Assembly: GCA_963675135.1 (NCBI GenBank)
Contig: OY776119.1
Span: forward strand, 74,579,727-74,643,726
Length of the DNA stretch: 64,000 nucleotides
Source: Galeopsis tetrahit
Lineage: Eukaryota > Streptophyta > Magnoliopsida > Lamiales > Lamiaceae
Reading direction: 5' to 3'
In this document: one piece after another, positions 1 through 12,614 of the stretch
Layout of the letters: each line of letters starts with the position of its first letter
Position numbering within the stretch: position 1 is the stretch's first letter
Translations under genes and position numbers: made by a program
The notes under the pieces: model-generated
The model's input: only the letters and a program-made list of their open reading frames with translations
Databases searched by the model: none
Told to the model about the DNA's origin: nothing

Positions 1-399
1 GCTTTGTTTAATTTTTGAAGATTTAGGCGATTTTTGTAGGTTTTATTTATATTTTTCATATTAATTTGATTTTTTTAAATTTAATTATTTTTGAAAATTT
101 ATTAAATAGGAAAGAATTGGAGTGTCTATAGTAATAAAAAATAATTTTTAAATTTTAGTGTGGTGTGTTTAACATTTGGGGTGTGTATAACATTTTATGG
201 GGTGTTTTTTAAAAAATGACCTGTTAAACCTGCTATAACAGGTAACTGGACCAAAATCAAAATAAATCGAAACTTAGTGGACTAAATTCAAAAAGTGGTA
301 ATCTGATGGACTAAATTCAAAATCGTGGTAACTTAATGGACTAAAAAAAATATAATCCCTTCTTTTTTTTTCTAAAATAAAGTCTTCATAATAAATACA
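1..399. other. AT-rich intergenic sequence with a short tandem repeat
   Basis: No coding signal is visible. Around 277-345 a phrase of about 31 bp built on GGACTAAATTCAAAA is repeated three times. The stretch ends where GC-rich, exon-like sequence starts. Confidence 0.5.
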
Positions 400-886
400 C
401 ACCCACAAACCCTAGTTTTCCATCTCCCACCCACTTCTTCTTTCTCCGGTTCTCCCTTAAACCTGCCCCATCCCAACAGCCGACGGCTGCTGCACCCCAT
501 TCCCGCCGCCCTATCTCTTCTTCTTTTTTTTTTTCCTGCAACTACCCCCCAACCCCTTACACATCCGCTGCCGCCGCCGTGCCCTGGCCGCCAACGAGGC
601 CGTGGCCTGTCCACAGTTTTTTTTCCGACAACTTCCCGCCGCCCCCCCTCCCCCACGGTCGCCCCAACCCGCGTGGCCGTTGCTCTCCACCCCAGCCCCA
701 GGTAAGTTTTTCTGTTTCTTTTTAATTTTTTTAAAAATTATTTTGGACAACATTTTGTCTAAAATATACAACATTTTTTTTTAAAGGTTATCCCCACGCA
801 TCGATAAGCTGCAGAGAGAGGAGTATTCGATTGGACTTTGAAGAAAATCGTTTGCTCTAATACTTCTGGTTTCAAGCTATGAAGAC
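400..886 (+). other. GC-rich exon-like leader with splice-like sites
   Basis: About 300 bp of C-rich, Pro/Ala-coding-like sequence (420-702) stands out from the AT-rich surroundings. It ends in a good donor (CCAG|GTAAG near 702). A T-rich tract and acceptor-like TTTAAAG follow near 785, then a second exon-like piece ending ATGAAGACG|GTATGA near 886. This looks like the 5' untranslated part of a gene, or such a piece carried by a transposon. No continuing reading frame could be followed, so no product is named. Confidence 0.3.
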
Positions 887-3124
887 GGTATGAACTATTT
901 AAAATTTAAGTATATGTTACTGTTTTTTTACTTCTTTTGCTTCCGGATGTTCTTTGATTGTTGCTTATGTTTTGTTTGACTGTTAGTAACCCAACTGGTA
1001 AAGAAAGTGAATTTCTGCACCCTGAAAGCTTTTTTTTTTTTTTTTGAGGTTTCTATCTCTCTAGCATTCATGATATGTTGTGATTATACACCAATGCTAT
1101 ATTAAGAAAACATGGTGTTTAAAATTGAAAGTTCCAGTCATCAAGATCTATATAAATAAATGACCTAACTTGAAGATTTCTAAAAATTGTTTTCTAGATA
1201 AGAGTAAATTGAAATGTAATTATTGTACAGATTTCTAATATATGTGTTTTTTTAGTTGAGAGGTGTCAATTTGCCTTCTTTTGTTTGTAACACATTGTTG
1301 TATCTAGAAGGCTTTATTATGGCAAAGATGATATGTTGTACACGAACAATATTAAATCAACCAACAAGTGTTTAGTACATCATCCAATGTAATCAAGCAA
1401 ATGGAAATGAATATTAAAATCAATACATGCATTGACTTCTAATATTATAAGGAAACTATATTTTGTACAATTTCCTAGAGCGTGGGAAAGTCCCTTCCGT
1501 GAGACAAGGAAATTAAAACTTACCTACAATTATAATATATAATATCGATATATATATATATATATTTTTTTTAGGGTAATTATAATATCGATATATAAAT
1601 ATTAAATAAAATACATAAATATTAATAAACCTACCTATTTAATCATTTATTTTAAAATGTCATCACAATCATTTATTTTAAAATGTCATCACAATCATTT
1701 ATTTTAGAATGTCATCACTCGTTTACTGTTGACATCAACATGCAATCGATGTCTTTATCTTCAAAAAAGACGTAACCTTAGCGCATCCATTACTAATATT
1801 ACGAATACATCAAACTAATTCACTAAGTTACTAGTATAATGGTAATTTGTCGTCCTATTACATGTCCACCACCAAAGCATGTTGCGACTGGTGTGAAAAA
1901 TGATTTTGACGATTTTTTTTATAAAATTATTTATAAGTGCACTTTCAATGTTATGAAATTTTTAATGAATGTAACTCGTTCACTACTACTAATCATCAAC
2001 GTCAAATACATTTTCATGTATTCTTCATCAAAATTTCTAAGAATTATAAAAAACTAAAAATTAAAAATTAGAATTAATTTAATAAATAATGATATACTCT
2101 TGTCCCTATCAAATTGTCCCTATCAAAAAAGAAATAAAAAATATATGGCAAAAACTTGTATGAGACCGTCTCACGGATCTTTTTCTGTGAGACGGATCCT
2201 TTTAACCCATATTTGTAGGATAACTCATATTTTTTTTAAGATTTTGGTTTGTAAATAAAGTAATAATGTTTAAGTAAAAAGTGATAATATTTTTAACAAA
2301 AGTGACTATCACTTTTTTCTTAAACACTATCACTTTTTGCTCAAACATTATCACTTTTTATATATAAAAGTCGACGGTGTCATTCAAGACTAGCCCAAAA
2401 TATATTTGTTATCTAAATATTAAAGTAAATAAATAAAAAGGATGTACATTTAATAAAGAAGATTAATTAAATTGTCTAAATGGGTAAGAAACCGTCAAAC
2501 ATTTTCCGAATGAGTCAGTTTCAAAATTCGATTCATTCAGAACATGTTTAACAATTACTTATATATTATTCTAGACAACTTTGATGGATCTTCTTTACCA
2601 AACCATCTCATATACTTTTTACTTCTTCTAACTTGATAGTGAGCTTCCATCCTTTTTATTTCCTTCGCTTTCACCTTGATAGTGAAAGTAGAGTATATTT
2701 TTATTTATTGAATTAATTCTAATTTTTAATTCATTTTTAATTCTTACAAAATTTGATAAAAAATATATTAACTAGTGATGAAAGTTCACTGACATTAACA
2801 GATTTTTTCACTCTTTATAATCAGTCAATTTACTATATGATTGGATAAATAATACTATTATAAAAAAATCTGTTAAAATTAATTTTTCTAGTAATCACAA
2901 CATGCTTTTGTGGTACGGCGTCAAATTACTATAATACTAGTACTAGCTTGACTAATGAGATGTATTCGCAAAATAACGATACATATTAGTGATGCGCTAA
3001 GTGTTTTAAAGACATTTTTTGAAGATATGGATATTGATTATATGTTGATGTCAATATTTAGTAAATAATTGCATTCTATTATAGTCTTAGTTTGAATGAC
3101 ATGTTAAAACACGTAATCTTTATA
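887..3124. other. AT-rich intergenic region without recognisable genes
   Basis: Only short AT-driven ORFs are present. A small (TA)n run lies near 1550. A palindrome-rich stretch at about 2150-2395 contains GAGACCGTCTCAC and GTGAGACGG, a pattern common in dispersed plant repeats, and it also repeats the phrase TATCACTTTTT. No gene is supported. Confidence 0.5.
1641..1718. repeat. 26-bp tandem repeat, three copies
   Basis: Three consecutive 26-bp units at 1641-1666, 1667-1692 and 1693-1718, each ending ATGTCATCAC. The first two are identical and the third differs at one base (TTTTAG for TTTTAA). Confidence 0.9.
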
Positions 3125-3439
3125 CTCCTTCCAATTCAAAAAGTTTGTCGCATTTATCATTTTGTACAAGATTAAGGAACATATTTTTTTAATACATTTA
3201 TTCCTTATTAATTTGTCCCTCTCCCCGTTGACCTTTCATTTCTATGACACTCTTACCTTTTAAAAGAAAGTGAGAGAAAATGAATCATTAATGTATTTTC
3301 AATTAAAAGTGATATGGTAGGAGTTACAAAAGGGCATTTTTGGAAAATTCGTGGTAAAAATAGAAAAAGCTACAAACTTTTTGAAACAAAAATAAAAAAG
3401 ACCAAATGCAACAAACTACATGAGATGAGACGGAGAGAG
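3125..3439. mobile_element. Stowaway-type MITE, 315 bp
   Basis: The left end reads CTCCTTCCAATTC and the right end is the inverse of CTCTCTCCGTCTC, the usual Stowaway terminal consensus (CTCCCTCCGT). Homology continues inward as GTTTGT(C/T)GC on both arms. TA flanks both ends. A related element lies at 16685-16972. It has no coding capacity. Confidence 0.75.
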
Positions 3440-3462
3440 TATATAAAAGGAGTACGGAGTAT

Positions 3463-3789
3463 ATGTTTTCCCTGTGTTTGACACGTGTAGGTTTAGATAC
3501 CTTTCTTCATATGCCAGGTGGTGCAATGGTTCCATTTATAATTCTGAAACTGAAAGTGTCGATTGGTTTTCTTAAATCACAAGTTTTGCCGCTCAAGCTT
3601 TTCAAATTGCATGGAGTTGGTGTGAGTGAACGAGGAGACACCAAAGAAATTACAAGTAAGAAGCGAACCCCGTATTATGCTATCCCTTACTCATCCATCC
3701 AAGCAGGGGAACAAGATACCAAAATCATCAGGAGGATACTTGACGGCGGTCGACTAGGTGTTCCAGCTGCAACGCCTTCTTCAATTTAG
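3463..3789 (+). CDS. orphan ORF of 108 residues, function unknown
   Basis: An open frame begins 23 bp after a MITE. Its second half (about residues 48-98) has a codon and residue mix like a genuine protein: charged, with KEITSKKRTPYY and AGEQDTKIIRRILDGG. The first half is hydrophobic and less convincing. I recognise no family. CGACTAG|GTGTTCC near 3757 could be a donor site, so this may be one exon, or a fragment, of a larger gene. A further open stretch at 3987-4229 follows an acceptor-like TTTCAG and may belong to the same unit. Both could be transposon-carried fragments. Confidence 0.25.
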   Translation: MFSLCLTRVGLDTFLHMPGGAMVPFIILKLKVSIGFLKSQVLPLKLFKLHGVGVSERGDTKEITSKKRTPYYAIPYSSIQAGEQDTKIIRRILDGGRLGVPAATPSSI

Positions 3790-5854
3790 TAATATTTTTT
3801 TAAAAAATTCTGATTTCGAATTTATTTATTTATTGATGCCTATTCGTCTTCGTTTTCCGATGACGGTTATCAAGCATTACAACTGAAATTGTTATGAGCT
3901 AAGCTGAAACCTTTCTCTTTTTGTGAAACTGAAATTTAGCCTTCTTTACTGAGAATTTCATTAGAATTGTTTCAGGATACTGCAGAATGTTATTAAATAG
4001 ATTTTTCAAGCGCTGCACTGCGCTTTCCAATCCACGTTTGGGAAATCCAGGGGATAAATTTGTGGGCACTTCGAATTCATTGATGCATTTGCTAAATCAC
4101 TGCAAATCTATCTTTGGAAAAGGCCTGTTTGATATATATATTTGTAATTTATTCAGTAGTTTGAATAATGAGTGGTGGCTTTTGGATTGTCATCTTCGGG
4201 TTTTGTCGGTGGGGTCCCTGTTCTTCTGACAAAGCCTCAAACTTACTGAATCTTAGTGGTGAATTTGTATGCAATTCTCTAAGACCTTCTAATGAGAATT
4301 GAATATAATTTGAATTAGTCTATATGTTGATGTTGGTGTTAATTGCTTTGGTAAATTGGCTTATTGCTTTCTGTATCCATTTATTCATTTAATGACAGAT
4401 TGATCCTTTTGGACATTCTTCTTTTTAGGCTTATTTGCTTGGCTCAGAGGTATCCATTTGAATATTTTTGCATTATGTGATATTCGGGTTGAGGTATTCT
4501 TTCTGGAACTTTATCACTTAAAAGCACTTCATGTAGCTGTAAATGAGGACTAATGATCGTTCACATTGAAATATGAGCTTGCACAGTTGAGTTATTGTGG
4601 TGTAATTTGATAATTGAGAAATATTTTTTTATAAGTTGAAATTTGCTTCATTTTTGTTGTGATAAACATTATTTTTTATGATAGTGCATAATATATGTGG
4701 TATTTTTGTTTTAATATACAACTTTATTTGCTGATTCGATGATGTATTAAACACTTATTACTTGATTTAATGTTGTTCCATGTAAAAGCGAAATACCCTA
4801 AAACCTCAAATTTATTTATTATTGCTAATTAACAATTACATATGTTTATTTATAATATTAGATATTATTTAAAAAGATTTATATATATATGAGGGGTTTT
4901 CTAAGGATAGTTTCAGGTGTTGTTCAAACTATCAACAATTCATTATCTGAAATCTAATGGTTTATATTTGATAACCTACTTGTTGCACTTAGTGTCGCAT
5001 AATCAATTGCCTTGTATTGCATTTATTATCATTTTTATTGCTTGCACTTTTAAATTTAATAATTTTAAATACATAATTATAAAATTACAAATTTATCCTC
5101 ACATAATTAATAAATAAATAAATTGATAATATATAATCTGTATTTTAATTCTCATATCATTAATCCGTCCCAAAATTATATTATTGAGTTTTAAGAAATA
5201 ATAACGTATTTTTAAATTTATTATATGTATTTAGGGTGATACTTGATGATATGCGAGTGTATCGGTACACACCAATTTTTATTTTTTATTTGCACCCGTT
5301 CATTTAATGAGTTCACCCTCAAATAATTTCTTTTTATCACGATTATCTGCACCCGCTCATTTTATGAGTTCACCCCAAATAATTTTTTAAAAAATAATTA
5401 CATTTAAAAGACTATATTATCCTTTTATTAATTTATAAAAAATATAATAAAATCAACCTTAATTTGTATATTTACAATTTGCAGTCGAGTCATTGCCGAG
5501 TTACCGTCGATTCACCACCAAGTCACCCATATTTTTAGAAAAAATATTCATAAAACATAATTTTTTTTAAGAATATCGAAATTAGCCACAAATCTTTTTT
5601 ATTTTTCTTCCCTTTCCTCTTTTCTTTTTTCTTTCCATTTTCAATTTTTATTCCAAATTTCTAATTTCTTTGTTTTTTTTCCTTTTACTTTTTTTTTTTC
5701 CTGCCTTTATTTTCCATTTTTCATGTGTATTTTTTAAATTTTAATACAAAATAATATTATAGGTATGATTTTATTATAGTCGGTAATACAATACGTTATA
5801 ACTAGTAATGTCATAAATAGTAATCAGTAATACAATTAACAGTAATTATTAATA
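3790..5854. other. AT-rich intergenic region
   Basis: No recognisable gene. At 5270-5400 a phrase like GCACCCGCTCATTTTATGAG occurs twice. At 5780-5854 there are copies of an AGTAATCAGTAATAC-type phrase, which resumes after 8897. The Mutator-type element at 5855-8887 therefore interrupted a pre-existing repeat. Confidence 0.5.
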
Positions 5855-6164
5855 GGGTGGTGCTAAATGTACAGAATCTGTACATACTTGTGGTCCCCTT
5901 TTCATTTAAGTTTTGTTAGAATGACTAATATACCCTTCATTCAAATATATTGTTTAACTATTATTTTTGAATAAAATATTAAAGTCTGACACCATTTTCT
6001 CTCTCCTCTTAATTGTTCAAAGCAAGTAATAATTACACAAGATAACTTTCAATGTGTGTATTTAATTAAAAAAATTATTTCCTTTGTTACCGTTTAACTC
6101 CATCTTTTTTCCTTCTTTCTTTTTTTCTACAAAAACTACTCATATATTATAAAAATAAAATGTA

Positions 6165-6417
6165 CTCCCTCCGTCAATGAAAAGTAGTCTCATTTGCCTT
6201 ATATTTCTTGTCCACAAAATGTAGTCCCATACCCTTTATGGAAACTATCACCCTTCAACCATCACTTAATTACTTAAAATGCCATCAACTTTATTCATAA
6301 AAAACCACTTTATTCAAAATGGACCCCACAATATCCTATAATACCCTTACTTTATCTACATTTTTCTTAAAACATGTGCTCCACTCCCATGTGACTACTT
6401 TTCAAGGATGGAGGGAG
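6165..6417. mobile_element. Stowaway-type MITE, 253 bp
   Basis: Inverted ends CTCCCTCCGTCAATGAAAAG and CTCCCTCCATCCTTGAAAAG (the second on the opposite strand) are flanked by TA on both sides. It is the same subfamily as 41529-41790, sharing the interior phrase CTCATTTGCCTTATATTTCT. It is nested in the Mutator-type element. Confidence 0.9.
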
Positions 6418-6865
6418 TATAAGATATTATTTAATAAAAAATTAGAATAAATATATGTATATATATATATATATAATGTTGGAGATTTTGATAAGATATA
6501 TATATATACACACACGATACTTATTATTATTTTATTACTATAAAAATAGATTGTCTTTTATATATATAAAAAAAATAAAAGAATATTTAAAACATAAATA
6601 TTCAAGAACAATATTTTTCTCAATTTTTTCACTGTTATTTTATTTGATAGACAAATTAAAATCTCAAAATTCAAGTCAAATATAAGATATTTTAGTAGTG
6701 CATAATTCTTAATTTTCTCAATTAAATTTATCTCCCTTTCTCTTATTTTATGGTATTTACCAAATTTAGTCACATAAAATATTTTTACATAGATATGAGT
6801 TTTCTATCTAGAAACACACGATGTTTTTCTTCCCTCTTCCATTCTCATTATTTTTTGGTTAATTC

Positions 6866-6867
<2 letters not shown>

Positions 6868-6903
<36 letters not shown>
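6868..6903. repeat. (TA)n microsatellite
   Basis: About 18 uninterrupted TA dinucleotides. A shorter run lies at 6455-6475. Confidence 0.9.
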
Positions 6904-6907
<4 letters not shown>

Positions 6908-7139
6908 AATTCAAGATTTTAAGCGTAATTTAAATGAATATACGTAATTTAAGTGAGTATACATAATTAAGAGTGACAGATTAATAAATTTATAAACGAT
7001 TTACCAATTTATCATATTTAATAACTAATGTAATAATTTATATTAATTTATCGATTTTACTTAAAATTATGTTACTTAAAATGAATTTTACTTATTTTTA
7101 ATTAATATATTAAAAAATACTCGTTTCTCAACATATAGT

Positions 7140-7408
7140 GTTTATGGTTTAGGGTTCAGGGTTTAGAGTTTAGGGTAAAGGGTTTAGGGTTCAGGGTTCA
7201 GAGTTTAGGGTAAAGGGTAAGGATTTAGGGTAAAAGGTCCGACTACTCCTTTCAACGTGTACACTTAGACTTCATTAATAAACAAACTTCAAATGTGTAT
7301 TATGAATTTATATTCAATATGGTAATTTATCCCCGAATACTCGTTTCTCAACATATATTGTTTACGATTTAGGAAAAAGGGTTCGGAGTTTAGGGTAAAG
7401 GGTTTAGG
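7140..7408 (+). repeat. degenerate telomere-like (TTTAGGG) sequence, two blocks
   Basis: Blocks at about 7145-7232 and 7366-7408 are built from TTTAGGG, TTCAGGG and TTTAGAG heptamers, variants of the plant telomere unit. Each block is preceded by the same phrase, ATACTCGTTTCTCAACATAT, so the blocks are diverged copies of one segment about 220 bp apart. Confidence 0.7.
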
Positions 7409-8452
7409 GTTGTTAAAATGAAATATTTTACACTTAGGGATTAAAAAATTCATAGTTATACACCAAGATTGTTAAAATGAAATATTTTACCTTTAGGAAT
7501 TAAAGATTTTCTAATTTTACACCAAGATTGTTAAAATGAAATATTTTACACTTAGAAATTAAAAAATTCATAATTTTACACAAGGTTGTTAAAATGAAAT
7601 ATTTTACACTTAGGAATTAAAAAATTCATAATTTTACACCAAGATTGTTAAAATGAAATATTTTACACTTAGGTATTGAAAAAATCCTAATTTTACATCA
7701 AGGTTGTTAAATGAAATATTTTATACTTAGGCATTAAAAGATTCATAATTTTACACCTTGTTAAAATGAAATATTTTATACTTAGAGATTAAAAAATTCA
7801 TAATTTTGCATCAAGTTTTTTAAAATGAAATATTTTACACTTAGTAATTAAAAATTCCTAATTTTACACCAAGGTTGTGAAAATGAAATATTTTACACTT
7901 AGGGATTAAAAAAATCCTAATTTTACATCAAGGTTGTTAAAATGAAATATTTTATAATTAGGGATTAAAAAATTCATAATTTTACACAAAGTTGTTAAAA
8001 TGAAATATTTTACACTTAGAAATTAAAAAATTCATAATTTTACACCAAAATTGTTAAAATGAAATATTTTACACTTAAAAATTAAAAAAATTCATAATTT
8101 TACACCAAGTTTGTTAAAATGAAATATTTTACACTTAGGGATTAAAAATTACTAATTTTACACCAAGGTTGTGAAAATGAAATATTTTACACTTATGGAT
8201 TAAAAAAATCCTAATTTTACAACAAGTTTGTTAAATTAAATATTTTACACTTGGGGATTAAAAAATTCCTAATTTTATATCAAGACTGTTAAAATGAAAT
8301 ATTCTACACTTAAAAAAATCATAATTTTACACCAAGTTGTTAAAATGAAATATTTTACACTGAGGGATTAAAAAAATCATAATTTTGTTAAAATAAAATA
8401 TTTTACACTTATGAATTAAAAAATTCCCAATTTTACACGTTAAAATGAAATA
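7408..8452 (+). repeat. minisatellite of about 59 bp period, about 18 units
   Basis: The phrase TTGTTAAAATGAAATATTTT recurs 18 times, followed each time by ACACTTAGGGATTAAAAAAT and AATTTTACACCAAG-like sequence. A 19th partial copy ends at about 8452. Units differ by scattered substitutions and small indels. The array starts directly at the end of the second telomere-like block. Confidence 0.95.
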
Positions 8453-8896
8453 TTTGTTAGATTAAGGTTTATTAAAATTAAATTAGTGTTTGTTAGATTA
8501 AAATTAAAACAACTCATCTCTATCAAATCAATTTCAATCAATATCTCCCCCCTTTTCTCTACAACGTTAGTTTTCTCTGTAATTCTTGAGTATAAATTAT
8601 TTTTAATTAATTGTAAATTAATTTTTAAATAAAATCTGTAAAGATAACGTTTAAAATTAGATGTAATGATGGTTTGCAATAATTATGCGTGTTGAGAGTT
8701 AATTACGTGTGTTGATTGTCGAGAAAGAAGGAAAGAGATTAGCATGCGCAACATTAATCAGTAATTAATTAATTATTTGTCATTATCTCTAATTAAGGGT
8801 ATAACGGTAATTGAGTAATTAATAGAACATTAATTAAATAAAAAAACTGATTCTGTACGTACAGAATCTGTACACTAAGCATTATCGTTATTAATA

Positions 8897-9240
8897 TCTT
8901 GGAGTATATAATAACAAATAATTATACACATCTAATTATATTTAGAAATACTAGAAAATAATTATTAGTAATACCACGAACAATAATCAATAATACCATG
9001 AATATTGGTCAGTAACATTTTACACAATAACAAATAATTTCACACATCTAATTGTATTCAATAATACCAAAAACAATTATCAGTAATATCATGAACAGTA
9101 ATCAGTAATACTATATTAATAGTATATACAATAACAAATAATTCCACATATATAATTATATTCAATAATACCAAAAACAATTATCAGTAATACCATTAAC
9201 AGTAATCAGTAATACCATGAACAACAATCAGTAATCAATA
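8897..9240. repeat. short dispersed and tandem AGTAATACCATGAAC-type repeats
   Basis: Phrases such as CAGTAATACCATGAACA and TAACAAATAATT(A/C)CACA recur irregularly with a period of roughly 30-100 bp. The same phrase type lies at 5780-5854, on the other side of the Mutator-type insertion. Confidence 0.6.
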
Positions 9241-10801
9241 ATCGGTTATACGCACACACGATATTTTAGCGCACACCCCGTAAGATTAGGACACACCCCA
9301 TGAAAGACCGAATATACCCTTCTCCTACATAACCATAATTCTCCTCTTATTCTTTCAAACCATATAGCTAGCGTGAAAACAAAATACGCCGCTTGGGACA
9401 CCCACTCCTGTCCCAGCCTTGTCGGTCGCCGCTCAAAGCCTCGTTGCCACAGCCTTTATTTGTTATCGCACAAAGTCTCGTCGCCATAGACCCGTTCGTC
9501 GTCGCGACATTTGTTTCACCGATTTCACGCGCGTCTGCTTCGCCGTTCGTCCAGGCCTCACCGTCCGTCCAAGGTTGTGTCCCAAGCCCCCGCCGCTTTC
9601 TCCTCATTTCATCGCGTCCCAAATTGTATGTCCCTCTTTCGATTGTAAGTTAGATAAATAGATTCGTGGCCTCCTCCTCGTTTCTGCCACCCCTCCATCG
9701 TCAATTTTCTTATAGATCTCTCAACCTCAAAATTCAGATATGTAAGTATTTTTTTTTCTTCTAAACCTCACAATCTCAAAATCATTGATTTGTAAAAAAA
9801 ATTGGTAGGTGTCCACCTCAATCTTGTGTGTGCATATAATCGTGGTCTTTCATTAGATTTGTGTGACCCATTAATTGTCTGCAACGAAAAAAGTAAATTA
9901 GGCTCAAACTTTTAATGAAATTGAAGAGTGTATATACACGCGATTGTATATAAGAATTTGCCTATATAAATTAGGATTGATTGTATTATATTTTGTTTAA
10001 ATTAATAGAATGGCACTATAGGATTGATTGTATTATATTCCGTAATAGAATGTGCTTTGCATATTTTCTATCGGCATTTGTAGTGGGGATTTATATTCAA
10101 CTTACGTTTGTCTCTATTAAATGCTTTGAGTGTGAATTGTTATTGTCTAAATGCGACATTTCATAGTCAACAACTACAATTATATGCTATGATATGATAT
10201 GTTCAATTGTTTCTATATTAACTCAGATCACTTGTGGGTCCTTGCTAAATTTACCATGTGTTGTAATTTTTTATGATTATTTGCATGATTTGTGTTTAAT
10301 ATTAATAAACGGGTACCCACTGAACTAGTTGTGTTGCTCACCTTTCATGATTTTAAATATTTTAGATTGAGGAGGCTTGTACGTGGTGAAAAGGCGGTGT
10401 AAACTAATAGCAAATTAAAGATCTCAAAGTCATGTTTAATGTTATTTTTAATTAGTGATAGAAAAACTATTTCATTTTTATTTGTTCAAGTGTTTTCATT
10501 GAATTATCTTACACTATGGTTGGATTAAACTATTTGGTTCTTTCAAAATAATTTTTGAATTGTTAGTGTCAAATATTCTTTTATTTTAAAGTAAGGAAAA
10601 TGTATTCGAATTATGTCGCTTTTGTTAAATTTTATTTTAATTAATTTAGTTAATAGTCAAATATTAGAGTGTATGGTGTTTTCATGAAGGCCCTAAATTT
10701 GTGATGTGACGAGAGAATACCACCATCTGCCATATGCCTTCTATATACAACAAGTTTACAAATAATGCATACAAGGAAAAACTAAAATAAGTTAATCTTT
10801 A
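9241..10801. other. intergenic region with a GC-rich exon-like segment
   Basis: 9380-9660 is GC-rich, with overlapping open frames on both strands caused by composition. GATATG|TAAGTA near 9740 is donor-like. The remainder is AT-rich with no supported gene. It resembles 400-886 in being a GC-rich leader without a body. Confidence 0.4.
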
Positions 10802-11196
10802 GAGCATCTCCAATGGGGGTAGAAGTTCCATGTGGATTTCTACTCCTACCTCAAATGTAGGGTAGAAGGGGTTGTGGGAGTGCTTATGTGGAGGAGAGAG
10901 AGGAATTGGGTAGAAGTTCTTCTACCCAGGTAGAAGTAAAAAATTAGGAAAAAAGAGAGTGGGATAGAGGGAGAGTGAACAACACACGAGAAAAATAAGA
11001 GAATAATTTGGAGAGTGTAACTCACTTGCAATAGTGGGTTTTAATGTGGTCCCAACTATTTTTTATTTGTATTATTTTTTTGAGGTAAAATGCATTGGAG
11101 GGGTAGAAGTTTTTTGAGATTAGTAGGAAATTTTTGAGGTGGCGCACATGTGTCAAACTTAAAACTCAAAATTCCTCACCAGCACTGTGGATGCCC
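10802..11196. mobile_element. Tourist/Harbinger-type MITE, 395 bp
   Basis: The left end reads GAGCATCTCCAATGG; the right end on the other strand reads GGGCATCCACAGTGC. TTA flanks both sides (10799-10801 and 11197-11199), the usual PIF/Harbinger duplication. Confidence 0.85.
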
Positions 11197-12614
11197 TTAT
11201 ACTCCATATAAAAAGGAGATGAGACTCTCCAGATTTTCGCCACATAGGAGATGAAACTCTTCCACCATTGGCCATGTGTCAATTGAACATTCTCCTACTT
11301 TTTGCCATGTGTCAAGTCTTTGCCACATGTCCATAATTTCCTCTCTCTCCCCACATACAGGAAGTTGTACCGACAGTCCTCTCTCTCTCTCTCTCTTCAC
11401 TTCACTTCACATATGGGAAGTTGTACTGTCAGGGAAAACTCTTTCGCTCTAAAATGTGTGAAAGTTTTTTAGTTGCAATAATCCCCAAAATTTCCCTATC
11501 AAATCGAAATTCAATGTCAGCGGCGGTGCAAGGCCAATCAAAGCTGCGCCAGGGTACCGCAAATAAGGGTTAATTGTTAGCAGCACGAGGGCGGCGCGAC
11601 GCCACTCAAAGTCCGCGAAGGTAGTGCGAAGTGTGATAACCGTGCAAACAATTTGGAATTTTCAAGTTTGGATTCGATGAAATTCCTCATCCAAATATTG
11701 TGACCTGCATTGCAAACGCTGATGAATTTAAAAAAGAACTTTTTATTATGCCTTCTGATTTTATCGTGTCCCCAATCAATTATGTTTCATTTTACTGTCA
11801 GTTTGATCAAATACTGATTCGAGGCTTTAGTAATACATTAATTGTTTCAAAATAAGACATAAAGCTTTAAGTATCATGAGCAGAGTACAAAAGTTGGGAT
11901 TTTTTAAAAGAGTATGTCTCAATTTTTAGAGTGAATGTCCTGCAATGTTTTTATTTACAATTTTTGGCATGGATTGGAATGAGTAGGAATTAAAAATTCA
12001 TGGTGATATCACCAGAAATCTTAATGTAGGAAGTAGTACAATAATAACGTGTTTGGTTTTATTTCGGCCATCTTAGTGAATTCTGGTTTATGAATTGCTG
12101 GATTATACAATTTGCTGGTTTAAGAGGTAGTTTATTTACTGGTTTATAGCATTTAAAACAGCCCAAATTAAAATAAAAGATTCTTAAGTTCTAATGGTGA
12201 ATTTCTTCAATTACAAATTAATTGTTGTAATTTATAAAATGTCAATTGGATACTTATAAAATGATAATATGGACCCTGTTTAGTGCAGTTAGAAGCCATT
12301 AAGTTTTATCTTTGAGTAAGGATATACTTTCTCCAAAAGTTTGTCAATGAAAAGTTTTCGCTACACAAATTTGAATTGCCTTATGCATATTTACTGACTC
12401 CAAAGTCTGGTGCCCATCGTGAATGGGGGACAGCAAGTGTGCAGGTATCGGATTTCGCCGGAGGGCATCTGCCAGTTAACTGATGATTGATTCTCTATCT
12501 TTTGAGTATGGCTAACAAATGAATCACTGAGTTCTTGAGGATCAGTGTTTCAATTATGGATAGTGAATACCTTTATAGGAGTTTTGAAAGGTTTTATTTC
12601 TCTACTTCTTACAG
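11197..12614. other. region with GC-rich patches, no gene recognised
   Basis: A CT microsatellite lies at 11378-11396. GC-rich coding-like patches at 11515-11640 stay open only over short spans. Nothing here can be joined to a product. It lies upstream of the XBAT-like fragment and may belong to the same captured or decayed unit. Confidence 0.4.

Larger units (their letters stand above)
5855..8887. mobile_element. non-autonomous Mutator-type element, 3,033 bp, carrying a satellite array
   Basis: Both flanks carry the 9-bp duplication TTATTAATA (5846-5854 and 8888-8896), the length made by Mutator-like transposases. The ends are inverted repeats of about 30 bp: TGCTAAATGTACAGAATCTG inward from the left, and on the other strand ATGCTTAGTGTACAGAATCT from the right. 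Inside are a Stowaway MITE, (TA)n runs, two telomere-like blocks, and a 59-bp-period array of about 18 units. No transposase domain is visible, so movement would need an enzyme supplied elsewhere. Class assignment rests on the duplication length and terminal repeats only. Confidence 0.75.
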
